Positions 52,206 to 60,405 of a stretch of 64,000 nt of DNA are shown here, in pieces (the stretch's first letter is position 1; each line of letters begins with the position of its first letter). The notes below the pieces were generated by a model, which did not search any database, was not told where the DNA came from, and saw only the letters and a program-made list of their open reading frames with translations. Made by a program: the position numbers and the translations under genes. Origin of the DNA: Chthonomonas sp. UBA2362 (lineage in GTDB: Bacteria; Armatimonadota; Fimbriimonadia; Fimbriimonadales; Fimbriimonadaceae); assembly GCA_002344135.1 (NCBI GenBank), contig DDTO01000004.1, positions 296,473-360,472 on the forward strand. The letters run 5' to 3'.

Positions 52206-52547
52206 TTGTTCCTCCTTCGGGCGCTGCCGCCCCGGAACGATTCTGAGGAGGCTTTGCGCGGTCTGTTTTCGCGATTCTGCCGGGTGGAGGAACGGCGGAT
52301 GCAAGCGGATTTGGCTTGGATGCATGCGGAGCTAAGGCTGGTCCGTCTGGAGGAGCGACGGATGCAGGCTGATCTGGCTTGGATTCAGATGAATCCGTCG
52401 TGGATGCAGGTGGAGGAAGGCCGGATCAGGTTGGAGGAGGGGCGGATGCACGCTGATCTGAAGTTTCTCCGGGCTCCTCTACCGTTCCACAGCCGGATTC
52501 AAGCAGACGGACCAATCGTAAGCAGGGTATCGCCGCTAATCTTCTGA
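52206..52547 (+). CDS. Short coiled-coil repeat ORF, doubtful
   Basis: This 113-codon frame is dominated by 21-residue repeats of the type VEERRMQADLAWxxxxxxxxR, i.e. three heptads, which would form a charged coiled coil. A start at TTG 52206 or ATG 52299 is possible; neither has a good RBS. Its 3' end overlaps the restriction-enzyme gene on the other strand. It may be a real small protein, a fragment of a larger coiled-coil gene or part of the surrounding decayed patch. Confidence 0.3.
   Translation: MFLLRALPPRNDSEEALRGLFSRFCRVEERRMQADLAWMHAELRLVRLEERRMQADLAWIQMNPSWMQVEEGRIRLEEGRMHADLKFLRAPLPFHSRIQADGPIVSRVSPLIF
52286..52474 (+). repeat. Three degenerate 63-bp tandem repeats
   Basis: Units start GGAGGA at 52286, 52349 and 52412 (63 bp apart), with an extra GGAGGA at 52433, 21 bp into the third unit. 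The phrase GGAGGA-CGGATGCA-GCTGAT-TGGCTTGGA recurs. Copies differ at many bases, so the array is old. Confidence 0.6.
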
Positions 52548-53356
52548 GTAAGCATGTCAAGCATCTCCTGAAGCTCAACCTGGGGACTGGCCTGAAGGCC
52601 CAAGCACTTGGCGAGCCCAGCAGCATCGGTGCTAAGCCGTGAATCGAGGCGAAGTCGCCAATTTTGGCTTGACTTCGCCAAGGCATAAGCATGAATGTGC
52701 AAGGAGTCGCCGAGGCGTGCGGCTCGCAGGTGCGCCAGTGAGAACTCGCCCTGCATGTAGGAAAGCAGACGGTCTTGGATAATGAGCACAAGCCGCTTGT
52801 TCACATGCTCGAATGTCTCGATCTTGTGATGAAGCTGGACGAGGATCGTTTTCGCGGTCATCTTCCAGTTCATCCCATATGGCTTTTTCGAGTCGCGGTC
52901 TCGCTGATCGGTTGGAACTCCCATCGCATGCAGAAAGCGCTGGCGCTCTGGCCAGACTGTGCCGGTCGTATCGAGCGTTTGTAGCTCGATCCCCACAAAG
53001 TCAACGACCTTACCGTCGCGGGCTGAAACGACGAAATAGTCAACGCTTCCTCCCGGGATTGCAAGCTCGGACACCAAGTGTATTTCGTTTCCTGGCTCAT
53101 GCAGCGTCAGAAGGTGTAGGCAATCAGTAAAGACTTGCTGTCGCTCAAGAAGCCGATACGGGCAGATCAGGATTGGCTCGTTCGCCGTCCCGTACTCAAC
53201 CGTGCATGTTCCTATGGAGATTTCCGGCTGGCTCTTTCGAACTTTGATGCACGACCGGCGCAGAAAGGGGCATTCCTGGGCGGTGACGATTGCAGCCCAC
53301 TTGGCCCCCGGCTGTCCCGCGGGCGTGCCAAACAGCTCTAAGATTCGGTCACTCAA
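52499..53356 (-). CDS. NotI-like type II restriction endonuclease
   Basis: The 285-residue protein is encoded directly after a DNA methyltransferase, the stop and TTG start overlapping (TTGA at 53353-53356). A PD-(D/E)xK-like core is visible: SVDYFVVSARDGKVVDFVGIE continues to an ELQTLDTTG segment, with the Asp and the Glu-x-Gln expected in NotI-type enzymes. Four Cys in ECPFLRRSC, GTCTV and LICPYRL could form the iron-binding Cys4 site known from NotI. The assignment rests on remembered NotI-family features. The target is likely a GC-rich site, which is not provable here. Confidence 0.68.
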   Translation of the reverse strand: MSDRILELFGTPAGQPGAKWAAIVTAQECPFLRRSCIKVRKSQPEISIGTCTVEYGTANEPILICPYRLLERQQVFTDCLHLLTLHEPGNEIHLVSELAIPGGSVDYFVVSARDGKVVDFVGIELQTLDTTGTVWPERQRFLHAMGVPTDQRDRDSKKPYGMNWKMTAKTILVQLHHKIETFEHVNKRLVLIIQDRLLSYMQGEFSLAHLRAARLGDSLHIHAYALAKSSQNWRLRLDSRLSTDAAGLAKCLGLQASPQVELQEMLDMLTQKISGDTLLTIGPSA

Positions 53357-54423
53357 AACAACGTCCTCAGTCGGTCGTATGCCGCCTCCGCGTAGACTGG
53401 AGCAACATCGATCCCGATGGCGCGGCGGCCGAGTTCGTTTGCCACCTTGAGCGTCGTGCCGGTTCCGCAGAATGGATCGAGCATGATGCCATCGAGAGGG
53501 CACGTTGCCAAGATCGGGATTCGACACAGGTCGGCAGGGTATGGAGCGAAGTGCGATTCGCGCTTTTGCGTATCCTCGGGGATGATGTCCCACAGGTCGC
53601 TGGGTTTGCTTCCGTTTGGATGGTAGCGAAGGAAGTAGAACCCCCGCTCTCGGAGTTCTCTTGCTCTGCCCGACACGTTCTCGGAGTCTGAATGCGTTGT
53701 TCGTTGTTGCCCGCGAATGATCATCCGAAAATCAGCCAATCGTCCCTCACGCACCTCTTGAAGCATGGCCTCCAACGCCTTGAATGCCTCCGATTTTTCT
53801 GCGTCGGAGAGGTCACTCGAAAGCTCTACCTGGCGGCGATAGCGCACGCCGCTGACTCCGGTTGCGGAGACGATGGAGCCGTTGATCACTTGGGCCTTCT
53901 TGGGCGTTGATCTGATGGCGTCTACGTCGTAGTAGTAGTCCGTGTCCTTAACGAAGTGAAACACCATCTCGTAAACATTTCGAAGCTTGTCCACCGAATT
54001 GTCTGGGCTCCCCTTGACCTTGTTCCAGACGACCGCGTTTCTGAGAATCCAGCCGTCCGAATCCCCGAGCTTCAACGCGACGCGCCAAGGAATGCCGAGC
54101 AGATGCTTGTTCCGATATGTATCGCCAATGTTTAGCCACAGGGAGCCCGTTCGCCGGAGAACTCTCTTCACTTCCCGGAGGATTCCGGACAACGCGTCGA
54201 TGTACTCCACGGGCGTGCGTTCTTGACCGATTCCAGGCGTTGCGTATTCCCGGTGGCCGTAGTACGGAGGACTCGTCATGCAGCAGTCGATACATTCTCG
54301 GGGGAAGGCTCGAAGGGATTCGGCCGCCTCGCCTGCGACGATCATGTTGCTCCAATCCCTGTCCGCCAGGAATTCCTGTGCCAGGCAAGGATCAAGCTGC
54401 TGCACAACCTCCCAATTTCGCAT
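53353..54423 (-). CDS. DNA methyltransferase, N4-cytosine/N6-adenine class
   Basis: This 356-residue S-adenosylmethionine-dependent methyltransferase has its catalytic motif TSPPYYG near residue 50 and its SAM-binding motif DPFCGTGTT near residue 317. This is the beta-group order, and the SPPY form is typical of N4-cytosine enzymes. A long insert between the motifs probably contains target recognition. It protects the host from the adjoining endonuclease, with which it forms a two-gene operon. Specificity cannot be read from sequence. Confidence 0.88.
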   Translation of the reverse strand: MRNWEVVQQLDPCLAQEFLADRDWSNMIVAGEAAESLRAFPRECIDCCMTSPPYYGHREYATPGIGQERTPVEYIDALSGILREVKRVLRRTGSLWLNIGDTYRNKHLLGIPWRVALKLGDSDGWILRNAVVWNKVKGSPDNSVDKLRNVYEMVFHFVKDTDYYYDVDAIRSTPKKAQVINGSIVSATGVSGVRYRRQVELSSDLSDAEKSEAFKALEAMLQEVREGRLADFRMIIRGQQRTTHSDSENVSGRARELRERGFYFLRYHPNGSKPSDLWDIIPEDTQKRESHFAPYPADLCRIPILATCPLDGIMLDPFCGTGTTLKVANELGRRAIGIDVAPVYAEAAYDRLRTLF

Positions 54424-54450
54424 CGTCCGAGTCTACCGTTCCTGAAGCAG

Positions 54451-54942
54451 TCAGACCACCGTCTCCGAACTTCCCAGGCTGGCGAGAAGCTCTTCGAGTT
54501 GGTCGAGGGACTCGGGCAGCGCGCCCGTCGATCCGTCGGCATCGAGCGCTTCTTTGGAGGGATAGAGATTGTAAACCGCCAACCGCGTCTTGCCTTCGTT
54601 TTCCTCGAAGGTCACCGTGGTGACGGTCTGGCCGGCGTCGCCTTCCTCGTTGGTCCAAACGAGGCGCGAGTCGGGTGTCACTTCCAGGTAGGTGCCGAAG
54701 AACTCCATCGTCGCCCCTTCGTGAAGAAACGCCAAACGATACTGCCCCCCAACGCGGACATCCATTTCGCAGGAAACCAGGTTCAGCCCATACGATTTGG
54801 GCACCCACCACCTTCTGAATAGCTCCGCCCTGGTCCACGCCTCGAAAACGAGGCGCGCCGTCGCGTCGACGGTGCGGGTGACGACGAGTTCGACGTCGGA
54901 TACCCGCTCCACATTGGTCTTATTCTCTTGACTAACTTCCAT
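54451..54942 (-). CDS. SRPBCC/AHSA1-family protein
   Basis: The 163-residue protein has the START-like fold of AHSA1 proteins: RTVDATARLVFEAWTRAELF, RRWWVPKSYGLNLVSCEMDV, RVGGQYRLAF and TTVTFEENEGKTRLAVYNLY. Such small hydrophobic-ligand proteins are commonly encoded behind an ArsR regulator, as here, where its start overlaps the regulator end by 11 bases. The ligand is unknown. Confidence 0.83.
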   Translation of the reverse strand: MEVSQENKTNVERVSDVELVVTRTVDATARLVFEAWTRAELFRRWWVPKSYGLNLVSCEMDVRVGGQYRLAFLHEGATMEFFGTYLEVTPDSRLVWTNEEGDAGQTVTTVTFEENEGKTRLAVYNLYPSKEALDADGSTGALPESLDQLEELLASLGSSETVV

Positions 54943-55285
54943 CTGTTTTCTCCTTGAGTATCAGTTCCTCGACAACCTGGTCTAGCGCATCGAGGCGCGA
55001 GGCCCAAAGCTGGCGATGCGTCTCGATCCATGCCGCCTCTTCTTCCAGCCCGCGAATCCCGAGCTTGCAGGTCCGCACGCGCCCAACTTTTTCGGTGACG
55101 ACGAGCCCCGCTTGCTCCAAAACGCCGACGTGCTTCTTCATGCCGGTGAGGGTCATGTGGAACCGGGTGGCGAGGTCTGTGATCGAAGCGTCCGCCCGCC
55201 CGAGCTGCTCCAAAACGCCGCGCCGGGTGGCGTCTGAAAGTGCGCCGAACGTAGCATCGAATGTGGCTGTCGGATACTGTACCAT
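54932..55285 (-). CDS. ArsR-family winged-helix regulator
   Basis: The 117-residue regulator begins FGALSDATRRGVLEQLG, followed by ASITDLATRFHMTLTGMKKH and VGVLEQAGLVVTEKVGRVRT, the classic ArsR winged helix. The metal-binding Cys motif is absent, as usual for the subgroup paired with AHSA1 proteins. It probably represses its own two-gene operon with the SRPBCC protein. Length is typical. Confidence 0.9.
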   Translation of the reverse strand: MVQYPTATFDATFGALSDATRRGVLEQLGRADASITDLATRFHMTLTGMKKHVGVLEQAGLVVTEKVGRVRTCKLGIRGLEEEAAWIETHRQLWASRLDALDQVVEELILKEKTDGS

Positions 55286-55469
55286 CCGGTTCAGTATAAC
55301 ACAGGAGTGAGATCAATGCAAGGGAGGCTCAGCGCCGTTCGGTGACGGCCGCTTGCTGGGATCACTGGGATGGTTGTTCGATCCCGCCCTACACCGGCAA
55401 TTAGGTCGGTGATCTGGGTTCAGGGCGACCGACAATTCTCGTCGGCGCCGCGGGTACCCTCACCTCCCG

Positions 55470-56381
55470 ATGCCCGCAGGGATCGAAGTTGCCGTCGTAG
55501 GCAGCGCGAACATGGACTTGGTGACGCGCGTCGCTCGCCTGCCGAAGCCGGGTGAGACCATTCTTGGCGCGGATTTCCGGAAGATCCCGGGAGGGAAGGG
55601 AGCGAACCAGGCGGTCGCGGCGGCACGGATGGGGGCGAGAGTGTCGTTTGCGGCTTCACTCGGCGCAGATGCCTTTAGCGACACTCTCGCTGCCGGTCTC
55701 AAGAGCGAGGGGGTCGACATCGGACTCGTCATCCGCGACCCGATCGAGCCTACCGGCGTGGCGATGATATGGGTCGAGGAATCGGGACAGAACGAGATCG
55801 TGGTCGTGGCGGGCGCCAACGGAAGGGCGGAGAACTTCCGGGTCGAGGAGGCGGTCGCCGAAGCGAAGGTCGCGCTCTTCCAACTCGAGATCCCTCTCGG
55901 CGTCGTAGTGAATGGGTTAAACGCGGCCAACGGATTGACGATCTTCGACCCCGCTCCAGCACTCGATCTGCCGCCCGACTTCCCATGGGAGCGCGTTGGC
56001 GTCGTGACTCCGAACGAAACCGAGGCGGAGGCTCTCGTGGGGATTCGGCCCTTAGACGCCGGCAGCTGTGCGGCGGCGGCAAGTGCATTCCGCTCGCTTG
56101 GAGTGGCGACCGTGGTCATCACCCTCGGTGGCCGCGGGTGCTATTGGATGAACGACCGCGGTGAAGGCCTCGTGCCACCCTGCCCAGTAATCCCTATCGA
56201 CGCCACGGCGGCAGGGGATGCATTTAACGGAGCCTTGGCGGCTCGCCTCGCTGCGGGTGACGAACTGCAGGAGGCGCTCAGGTGGGCGTCCGCTGCGGGT
56301 GCATTGACGGCGTCGATGGCTGGCGCCCAGCCCTCCATTCCGACCGCAGCAGCGGTTCGAGGACTGCTCGAATCGGGTTAG
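55470..56381 (+). CDS. PfkB-family carbohydrate kinase, ribokinase-like
   Basis: The 303-residue cytoplasmic kinase phosphorylates a sugar, most probably ribose. PfkB signatures are clear: GSANMDLVTRVARLPKPGET near the N-terminus, PGGKGANQAVAAARMG near residue 40, NETEAEAL, and the catalytic-base motif DATAAGDAFNGAL near 248. The normal form of this last motif is DTTGAGD; the Ala in place of Gly occurs in ribokinases. It ends tail to tail with the McsB-like gene, with the stops overlapping by 4 bases. Confidence 0.87.
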   Translation: MPAGIEVAVVGSANMDLVTRVARLPKPGETILGADFRKIPGGKGANQAVAAARMGARVSFAASLGADAFSDTLAAGLKSEGVDIGLVIRDPIEPTGVAMIWVEESGQNEIVVVAGANGRAENFRVEEAVAEAKVALFQLEIPLGVVVNGLNAANGLTIFDPAPALDLPPDFPWERVGVVTPNETEAEALVGIRPLDAGSCAAAASAFRSLGVATVVITLGGRGCYWMNDRGEGLVPPCPVIPIDATAAGDAFNGALAARLAAGDELQEALRWASAAGALTASMAGAQPSIPTAAAVRGLLESG

Positions 56382-57445
56382 CCGAGCCGCTCGCGCAGAA
56401 ATGAAGCGCGGTGCCGGGCCGCGGCATCCTCGTCGTGAGTGCTGCGGACTTCGAGAGTCGAGACCCAGAGATCGACGTCGCGGTAGCCGAACCCGAAGCC
56501 CTCGATCTCCGAGGAGGCCGCCCACCGGGCCCAAGCCAGCACTCGAAGGGCATCAGCGAGCGTGATTTGGCTCGAAGCAACGGCGAAGTCGATGGCCGAT
56601 CGGGCCTGTTCCGCCAGATGCTCTCGCGGAACCTCGCGGCGAGCCAGTCGCTCTTCGCGCAGCAGATACTCGGTCGCCCCAGAGAAGTGGGACAGTGGGC
56701 TGGAGGTGGAGCTAACTTGAATGAAAGCCCCCACTCCGCGGCTCACTTCGCCATAAATCCCGCGTGCGGTATGACCCATTTCGGCGAGTGCCGTGAGGAC
56801 TGCAGGAAGCCGCTTGGCGTGCGCCAAGCCTATAAGGTGGAAGAGGGCGGACAATCGCTTTCCTTGGCCCTGGTTAGTCGGGCTGGCGGTGACGAAGCCA
56901 GAGTCCGAACGGGCGAAGCGCAGACCGGTCGGGCGCGCCGTGGCCGGCCTGTGGAAGGGCGATGGATCGGCGTCGGGCGTACCTTCCAGCCGGCTCAGAA
57001 CGTGCTGGGCCAAGCGACCGGCGGTCTCGATCGACCAGCCCGCGGTGAGTGCCTGCACTCGCAGGTGGTCCTCTTCGTTCACCATGATGCTGACCGAGCG
57101 CTCGCGATCGAGGATGAGCGCCCGCCCGTGTCCCCGTGCGTCGAAGTCCGGTGAAACGAGGCGGCATCCCACAAGGTAATCCCGCTCGGCTTCGGAGACG
57201 TGCTTAAGCACCTCGAGTTCGAGGGGACGCGCTGATTCAAGGACCTGATCACGCACGGCCGCCAACTCGTCGTCTGTCGCCAGGTGAGGGACCGCGATAC
57301 CGTCGAGGTTCCGGGCGAATCGGACCCGGGAAGAAACAACCACGTCGCCTTCGGGGGCGTCTTTGCCGAGCCAGGCCGGAGGGGGCATCGAACGCAGCAC
57401 CATCCGTTTCCAGGCCTCGGAATCGCTGATGGAGCGGCGGGGCAT
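56378..57445 (-). CDS. McsB-like guanido-phosphotransferase, divergent active site
   Basis: McsB phosphorylates protein arginines to mark proteins for ClpCP. The 355 residues keep SSRVRFARNL (about 38), the substrate-Glu motif VNEEDHLRV (about 122) and IYGEVS. The conserved catalytic-Cys motif SCPTNVGTG reads ASPTNQGQG here, with Ser188 replacing Cys, and the downstream ISNQ segment reads VSST. Activity may be reduced or altered. mcsA, clpC and ctsR are not adjacent. The start could also be one of the Met codons in the first 20 residues. Confidence 0.75.
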   Translation of the reverse strand: MPRRSISDSEAWKRMVLRSMPPPAWLGKDAPEGDVVVSSRVRFARNLDGIAVPHLATDDELAAVRDQVLESARPLELEVLKHVSEAERDYLVGCRLVSPDFDARGHGRALILDRERSVSIMVNEEDHLRVQALTAGWSIETAGRLAQHVLSRLEGTPDADPSPFHRPATARPTGLRFARSDSGFVTASPTNQGQGKRLSALFHLIGLAHAKRLPAVLTALAEMGHTARGIYGEVSRGVGAFIQVSSTSSPLSHFSGATEYLLREERLARREVPREHLAEQARSAIDFAVASSQITLADALRVLAWARWAASSEIEGFGFGYRDVDLWVSTLEVRSTHDEDAAARHRASFLRERLG

Positions 57446-57512
57446 CGGCCCATTTTGACCGACCAGAGGCCAGATCGAATTTCCCCGCCTGCTGGGACGT
57501 CATAATCTCGTT

Positions 57513-59204
57513 ATGATTCGGGCTTTCATTGTCAAACTCCTTGCCTGCGTATGGGCGAGCACCCTGGTCGGCATGGCGAGTGCCGGAATTACGGTTAATG
57601 TCGATGTCAAGGACGGCGAATCGATTGCCGGCGAAAAGACATTCAAGGTGACCGTGATTTCGGACAACTTGGTCACCAAAGTCGAGTTCTACGTCGGTGA
57701 CGATCTTCGCGCCGAGGACGACAGCACTCCCTACGAATTCAAACTCGATACACTCGCGGAGAAGGAGGGTGACCTCAAGGTTCGGTTCGTGGCCTATACA
57801 TCCGAAGCGGAAAGCGCTGCGAAAACCCTGAATCTGAAGGTCGAAAACGGCTTGGGCAAGGACGCCGACTGGCACGTAGACCGAGGCCGCGAGGCGCTCG
57901 CTGAATCGAAATGGGACGATGCGATCCGGTCTGCGCGGACAGCGCTGAAGATCAAGCCGGGGTTCAACCCGGCCAGGCTCGTCATGGCGCGAGCGTATCT
58001 CGGCAAATCGGTCCTCGATCAGGCCCAGAAGTTCGCCGAAGACGTGCTGGCTTCCGAGGCGAACAATGCCACGGCCCGCGATCTGCTGGCGGCGATCAAC
58101 CTCCAGAAGGCCTTCAATACGTTCAGCCGCGGAACGGGTGATCGCGACGCGACCCTCAAGGTGATTGGCGACGCGCTCAAGGAGGCCGTCAAGAACCGGA
58201 AGGCCGTCCTCGAAGCCCAACTCGATTCATTCGGTGCGGTGACCGATGCGAACCGACTCCAGTACGCCGATCTCGCCATCCGTGCTCAACGCTACAGTCT
58301 GGCGATCGATCAGCTGCTGCCCCTCTTTCGCAAGGACACTCGACAGCCCGACGTCGCCAACCGGCTGCTTTATGCGCAGATGCGAACTGCCCGTATGCGC
58401 GACGCGTTCGTGACCCTCCAAGAGTATCTCAAGGGCAATATGGTCGACGGCTACGGTAGCGCACTCGTCGCGATTCTGAACCTTCAGGCTGGCGATGCAC
58501 AGAAGTCCCTCGATGCGGAGAAGGAAGCCCTGTTGAGCGATCCCGAGAGCCTTGGCGTGCGGACCGCCCAGGCCTACCTCGCGCTCAAGCGAGGAGCCAC
58601 CGGCGCGTTGAGCAAGATCGCTGGCCAACTTGAGCAGACGGAGGGCCAGCGTCCGGAAGTCCTCTACTACCTTTCTACGGTCAACTACCAGTTGGGCAAC
58701 CTCGACGAGGCCGCACGACTCTTCCAACGATGCGTTCTTGCTGATCCGGTCTGCTACGACATGTACATTGAGAGAGCCAACGAGGCGATCGCGGTTTCTC
58801 TGCGTGGCACTCCCGAGACGGACGATGAAGCCCGCAAGGCGGATCGCAAGTATCAACAGAAGGTTGCCCGCAGCTTCTTCGAAGCCGCCCTAGAGGCCCG
58901 TCCGGAGTCGTTCGAGGCCCTGACCGGCATCGCGCTGTTGACTCTCGTCGAAGGCAACAAACCCGAGGGCCTACGCTTGGCCCAAACCGCGGTCAAGGCA
59001 GGACCCGAGTATGCCGCCGGCTGGTATGCCCTCGCCTGCGCGCTCGGCGAAACCAACAAGGGGTCCGAAGGGATGGCGGCGATGACAAACGCCGGCAAGT
59101 GGGACCAACCGAACCTCCAAGGCATGGCGATTCCCAAGCCGGTCGAGGCTTGGCGGTACTTTGCTCGACACGGACGGACCCCGCTGATCGCGCCGCCCAA
59201 GTAG
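57513..59204 (+). CDS. Secreted Ig-like and TPR protein
   Basis: The 563-residue protein has a signal peptide (KLLACVWASTLVGMASAG). A Big/Ig-like domain follows (residues 27-115: GITVNVDVKDGESIAGEKTF, VEFYVGDDLRAEDDSTPYEF). TPR repeats then run to the end (DADWHVDRGREALAESKWDD, AIRSARTALKIKPGFNPARL, LYYLSTVNYQLGNLDEAARL). It is the first gene of a plus-strand group with VanZ-like, thioesterase and DacB genes. CATAAT at 57501-57506 may be a -10 only 6 bases before the ATG. It is a likely periplasmic scaffold. Confidence 0.78.
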   Translation: MIRAFIVKLLACVWASTLVGMASAGITVNVDVKDGESIAGEKTFKVTVISDNLVTKVEFYVGDDLRAEDDSTPYEFKLDTLAEKEGDLKVRFVAYTSEAESAAKTLNLKVENGLGKDADWHVDRGREALAESKWDDAIRSARTALKIKPGFNPARLVMARAYLGKSVLDQAQKFAEDVLASEANNATARDLLAAINLQKAFNTFSRGTGDRDATLKVIGDALKEAVKNRKAVLEAQLDSFGAVTDANRLQYADLAIRAQRYSLAIDQLLPLFRKDTRQPDVANRLLYAQMRTARMRDAFVTLQEYLKGNMVDGYGSALVAILNLQAGDAQKSLDAEKEALLSDPESLGVRTAQAYLALKRGATGALSKIAGQLEQTEGQRPEVLYYLSTVNYQLGNLDEAARLFQRCVLADPVCYDMYIERANEAIAVSLRGTPETDDEARKADRKYQQKVARSFFEAALEARPESFEALTGIALLTLVEGNKPEGLRLAQTAVKAGPEYAAGWYALACALGETNKGSEGMAAMTNAGKWDQPNLQGMAIPKPVEAWRYFARHGRTPLIAPPK

Positions 59205-59207
59205 GCC

Positions 59208-59840
59208 ATGACGATGGCGATGCCGGCGGCGGCTCTTCTTCTTGCCGCCGGCGGGGTTCTCTCCGCGAGCCGAGTTCTCCTGTGGAAGCGGCTCGTCTTC
59301 TTGTTCCTTTACGTCGATCTCTTCGCTGCTGTGTTCTTCGTGTCGGTGGAGACCGATGCCCCAAGCTGGGTGCCCTTGGGGATCGCGGGGCTCCTCGTCG
59401 GAGGAGCGTGGCGGTTCGGGCGTGCCTGGGGGTTGGCAACCCTTTTCCTCGTGATGGGGCTGCTGGTCGCCTACTACAGCGGGACGCGGGGGAGCGCCGG
59501 TCCGATGAGCGGGTGGCTGTTCGATCTCGGATGGCTTTCGCCACAAGTGGTCGAGGGCATCGTGATCGCCTTTCGCAAGACCGTCCATGTCGTCTTCTAT
59601 GGCGGACTGGCGGCGGTCGGGTGGATGGTGACGCGGGAGACGGTGGAAGGTTCCCGGGCGGCCGCCCTTGCTGCCTTGGCTTGGGCGCTAGCCCATGCGC
59701 TGTTCGATGAGTCGCGCCAGATGGCGACGCTCGGCCGAAGCGGATCCTGGTGGGACGTTCTGCTCGACGGCGCGGCGATGGTGTTCGCCCTGATCTGGAT
59801 CGCGCGCCGTATGCGCGGCCGGGAGGCGGTGCCAAACTAG
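59208..59840 (+). CDS. VanZ-like membrane protein
   Basis: The 210-residue protein has about six hydrophobic segments and the VanZ-family pattern near its end: IAFRKTVHVVFYGGLAAVGW, then WALAHALFDESRQMATLGRS, GSWWDVLLDGAAMVF. The Asp-Glu-x-x-Gln and the Asp in the last helix are typical. VanZ proteins influence envelope or glycopeptide phenotypes by unknown means. It lies 3 bases after the TPR gene and 4 bases before the thioesterase gene. Confidence 0.8.
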   Translation: MTMAMPAAALLLAAGGVLSASRVLLWKRLVFLFLYVDLFAAVFFVSVETDAPSWVPLGIAGLLVGGAWRFGRAWGLATLFLVMGLLVAYYSGTRGSAGPMSGWLFDLGWLSPQVVEGIVIAFRKTVHVVFYGGLAAVGWMVTRETVEGSRAAALAALAWALAHALFDESRQMATLGRSGSWWDVLLDGAAMVFALIWIARRMRGREAVPN

Positions 59841-59844
59841 GCCG

Positions 59845-60396
59845 ATGCTTTCGGTCCCCGTTCGAGAGACCCGTCTGGAAACGAGCCAAGTCGTCACCCC
59901 CAACGACGCCAACTTCCTCGGCAAGGTCTTCGGCGGCACCATCCTCTCCATGATCGACCTGGTGGCCTACGCCACGGCCAGCCGCTTCGCGGGGAACATC
60001 TGCGTGACCGCCAGCTTCGACCGCGTGGACTTCCATCAACCGATCGAGGTGGGCGAGCTCGTGACGATGATCGGCCACGTCTCCTATGTGGGACGGACGA
60101 GCGTGGAGGTGAGCGTGGAGGTGTTCGCCGAGAACGTTTACTCGCGCGAGCGTCGGCACACGAACACCGCCCGGGTGACGATGGTCGCCATCAGGGACGG
60201 TAAGCCGGTGGAGGTACCGCGCTTGGAGTGCGAGACCCGGGAAGACAAGATCGCCTTCCTCGAGGGTCGCCTTCGGCGCGAGCTGCGGGCCCTCCACCTC
60301 GCCGAGCGCGAACGGATCGCGCAATCCTTTCGCGCTGCCACCAACGAGGAGCTCGATACCCTCATGGCGGGCAAGAGCCTCGTCGATCGGGCGTAA
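59845..60396 (+). CDS. Acyl-CoA thioesterase, hotdog fold
   Basis: The 183-residue cytoplasmic enzyme resembles YciA-type acyl-CoA thioesterases. NDANFLGKVFGGTILSMIDL (the Asn-x-x-Gly-x-x-x-Gly-Gly motif with a following Asp), TASFDRVDFHQPIEVGELVT and GRTSVEVSVEVFAENVY show the hotdog strands. It hydrolyses acyl-CoA to free acid. A C-terminal helical extension (EGRLRRELRALHLAERERIA) is longer than in E. coli YciA. It sits in the same plus-strand gene group as VanZ-like and DacB. Confidence 0.85.
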   Translation: MLSVPVRETRLETSQVVTPNDANFLGKVFGGTILSMIDLVAYATASRFAGNICVTASFDRVDFHQPIEVGELVTMIGHVSYVGRTSVEVSVEVFAENVYSRERRHTNTARVTMVAIRDGKPVEVPRLECETREDKIAFLEGRLRRELRALHLAERERIAQSFRAATNEELDTLMAGKSLVDRA

Positions 60397-60405
60397 ACTT
60401 CGCGG

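Noticed and set aside
52286..52474. Reading the 63-bp repeats as a CRISPR or plasmid iteron array
   Set aside because: Copies are degenerate, there is no repeat-spacer alternation and no rep gene nearby.
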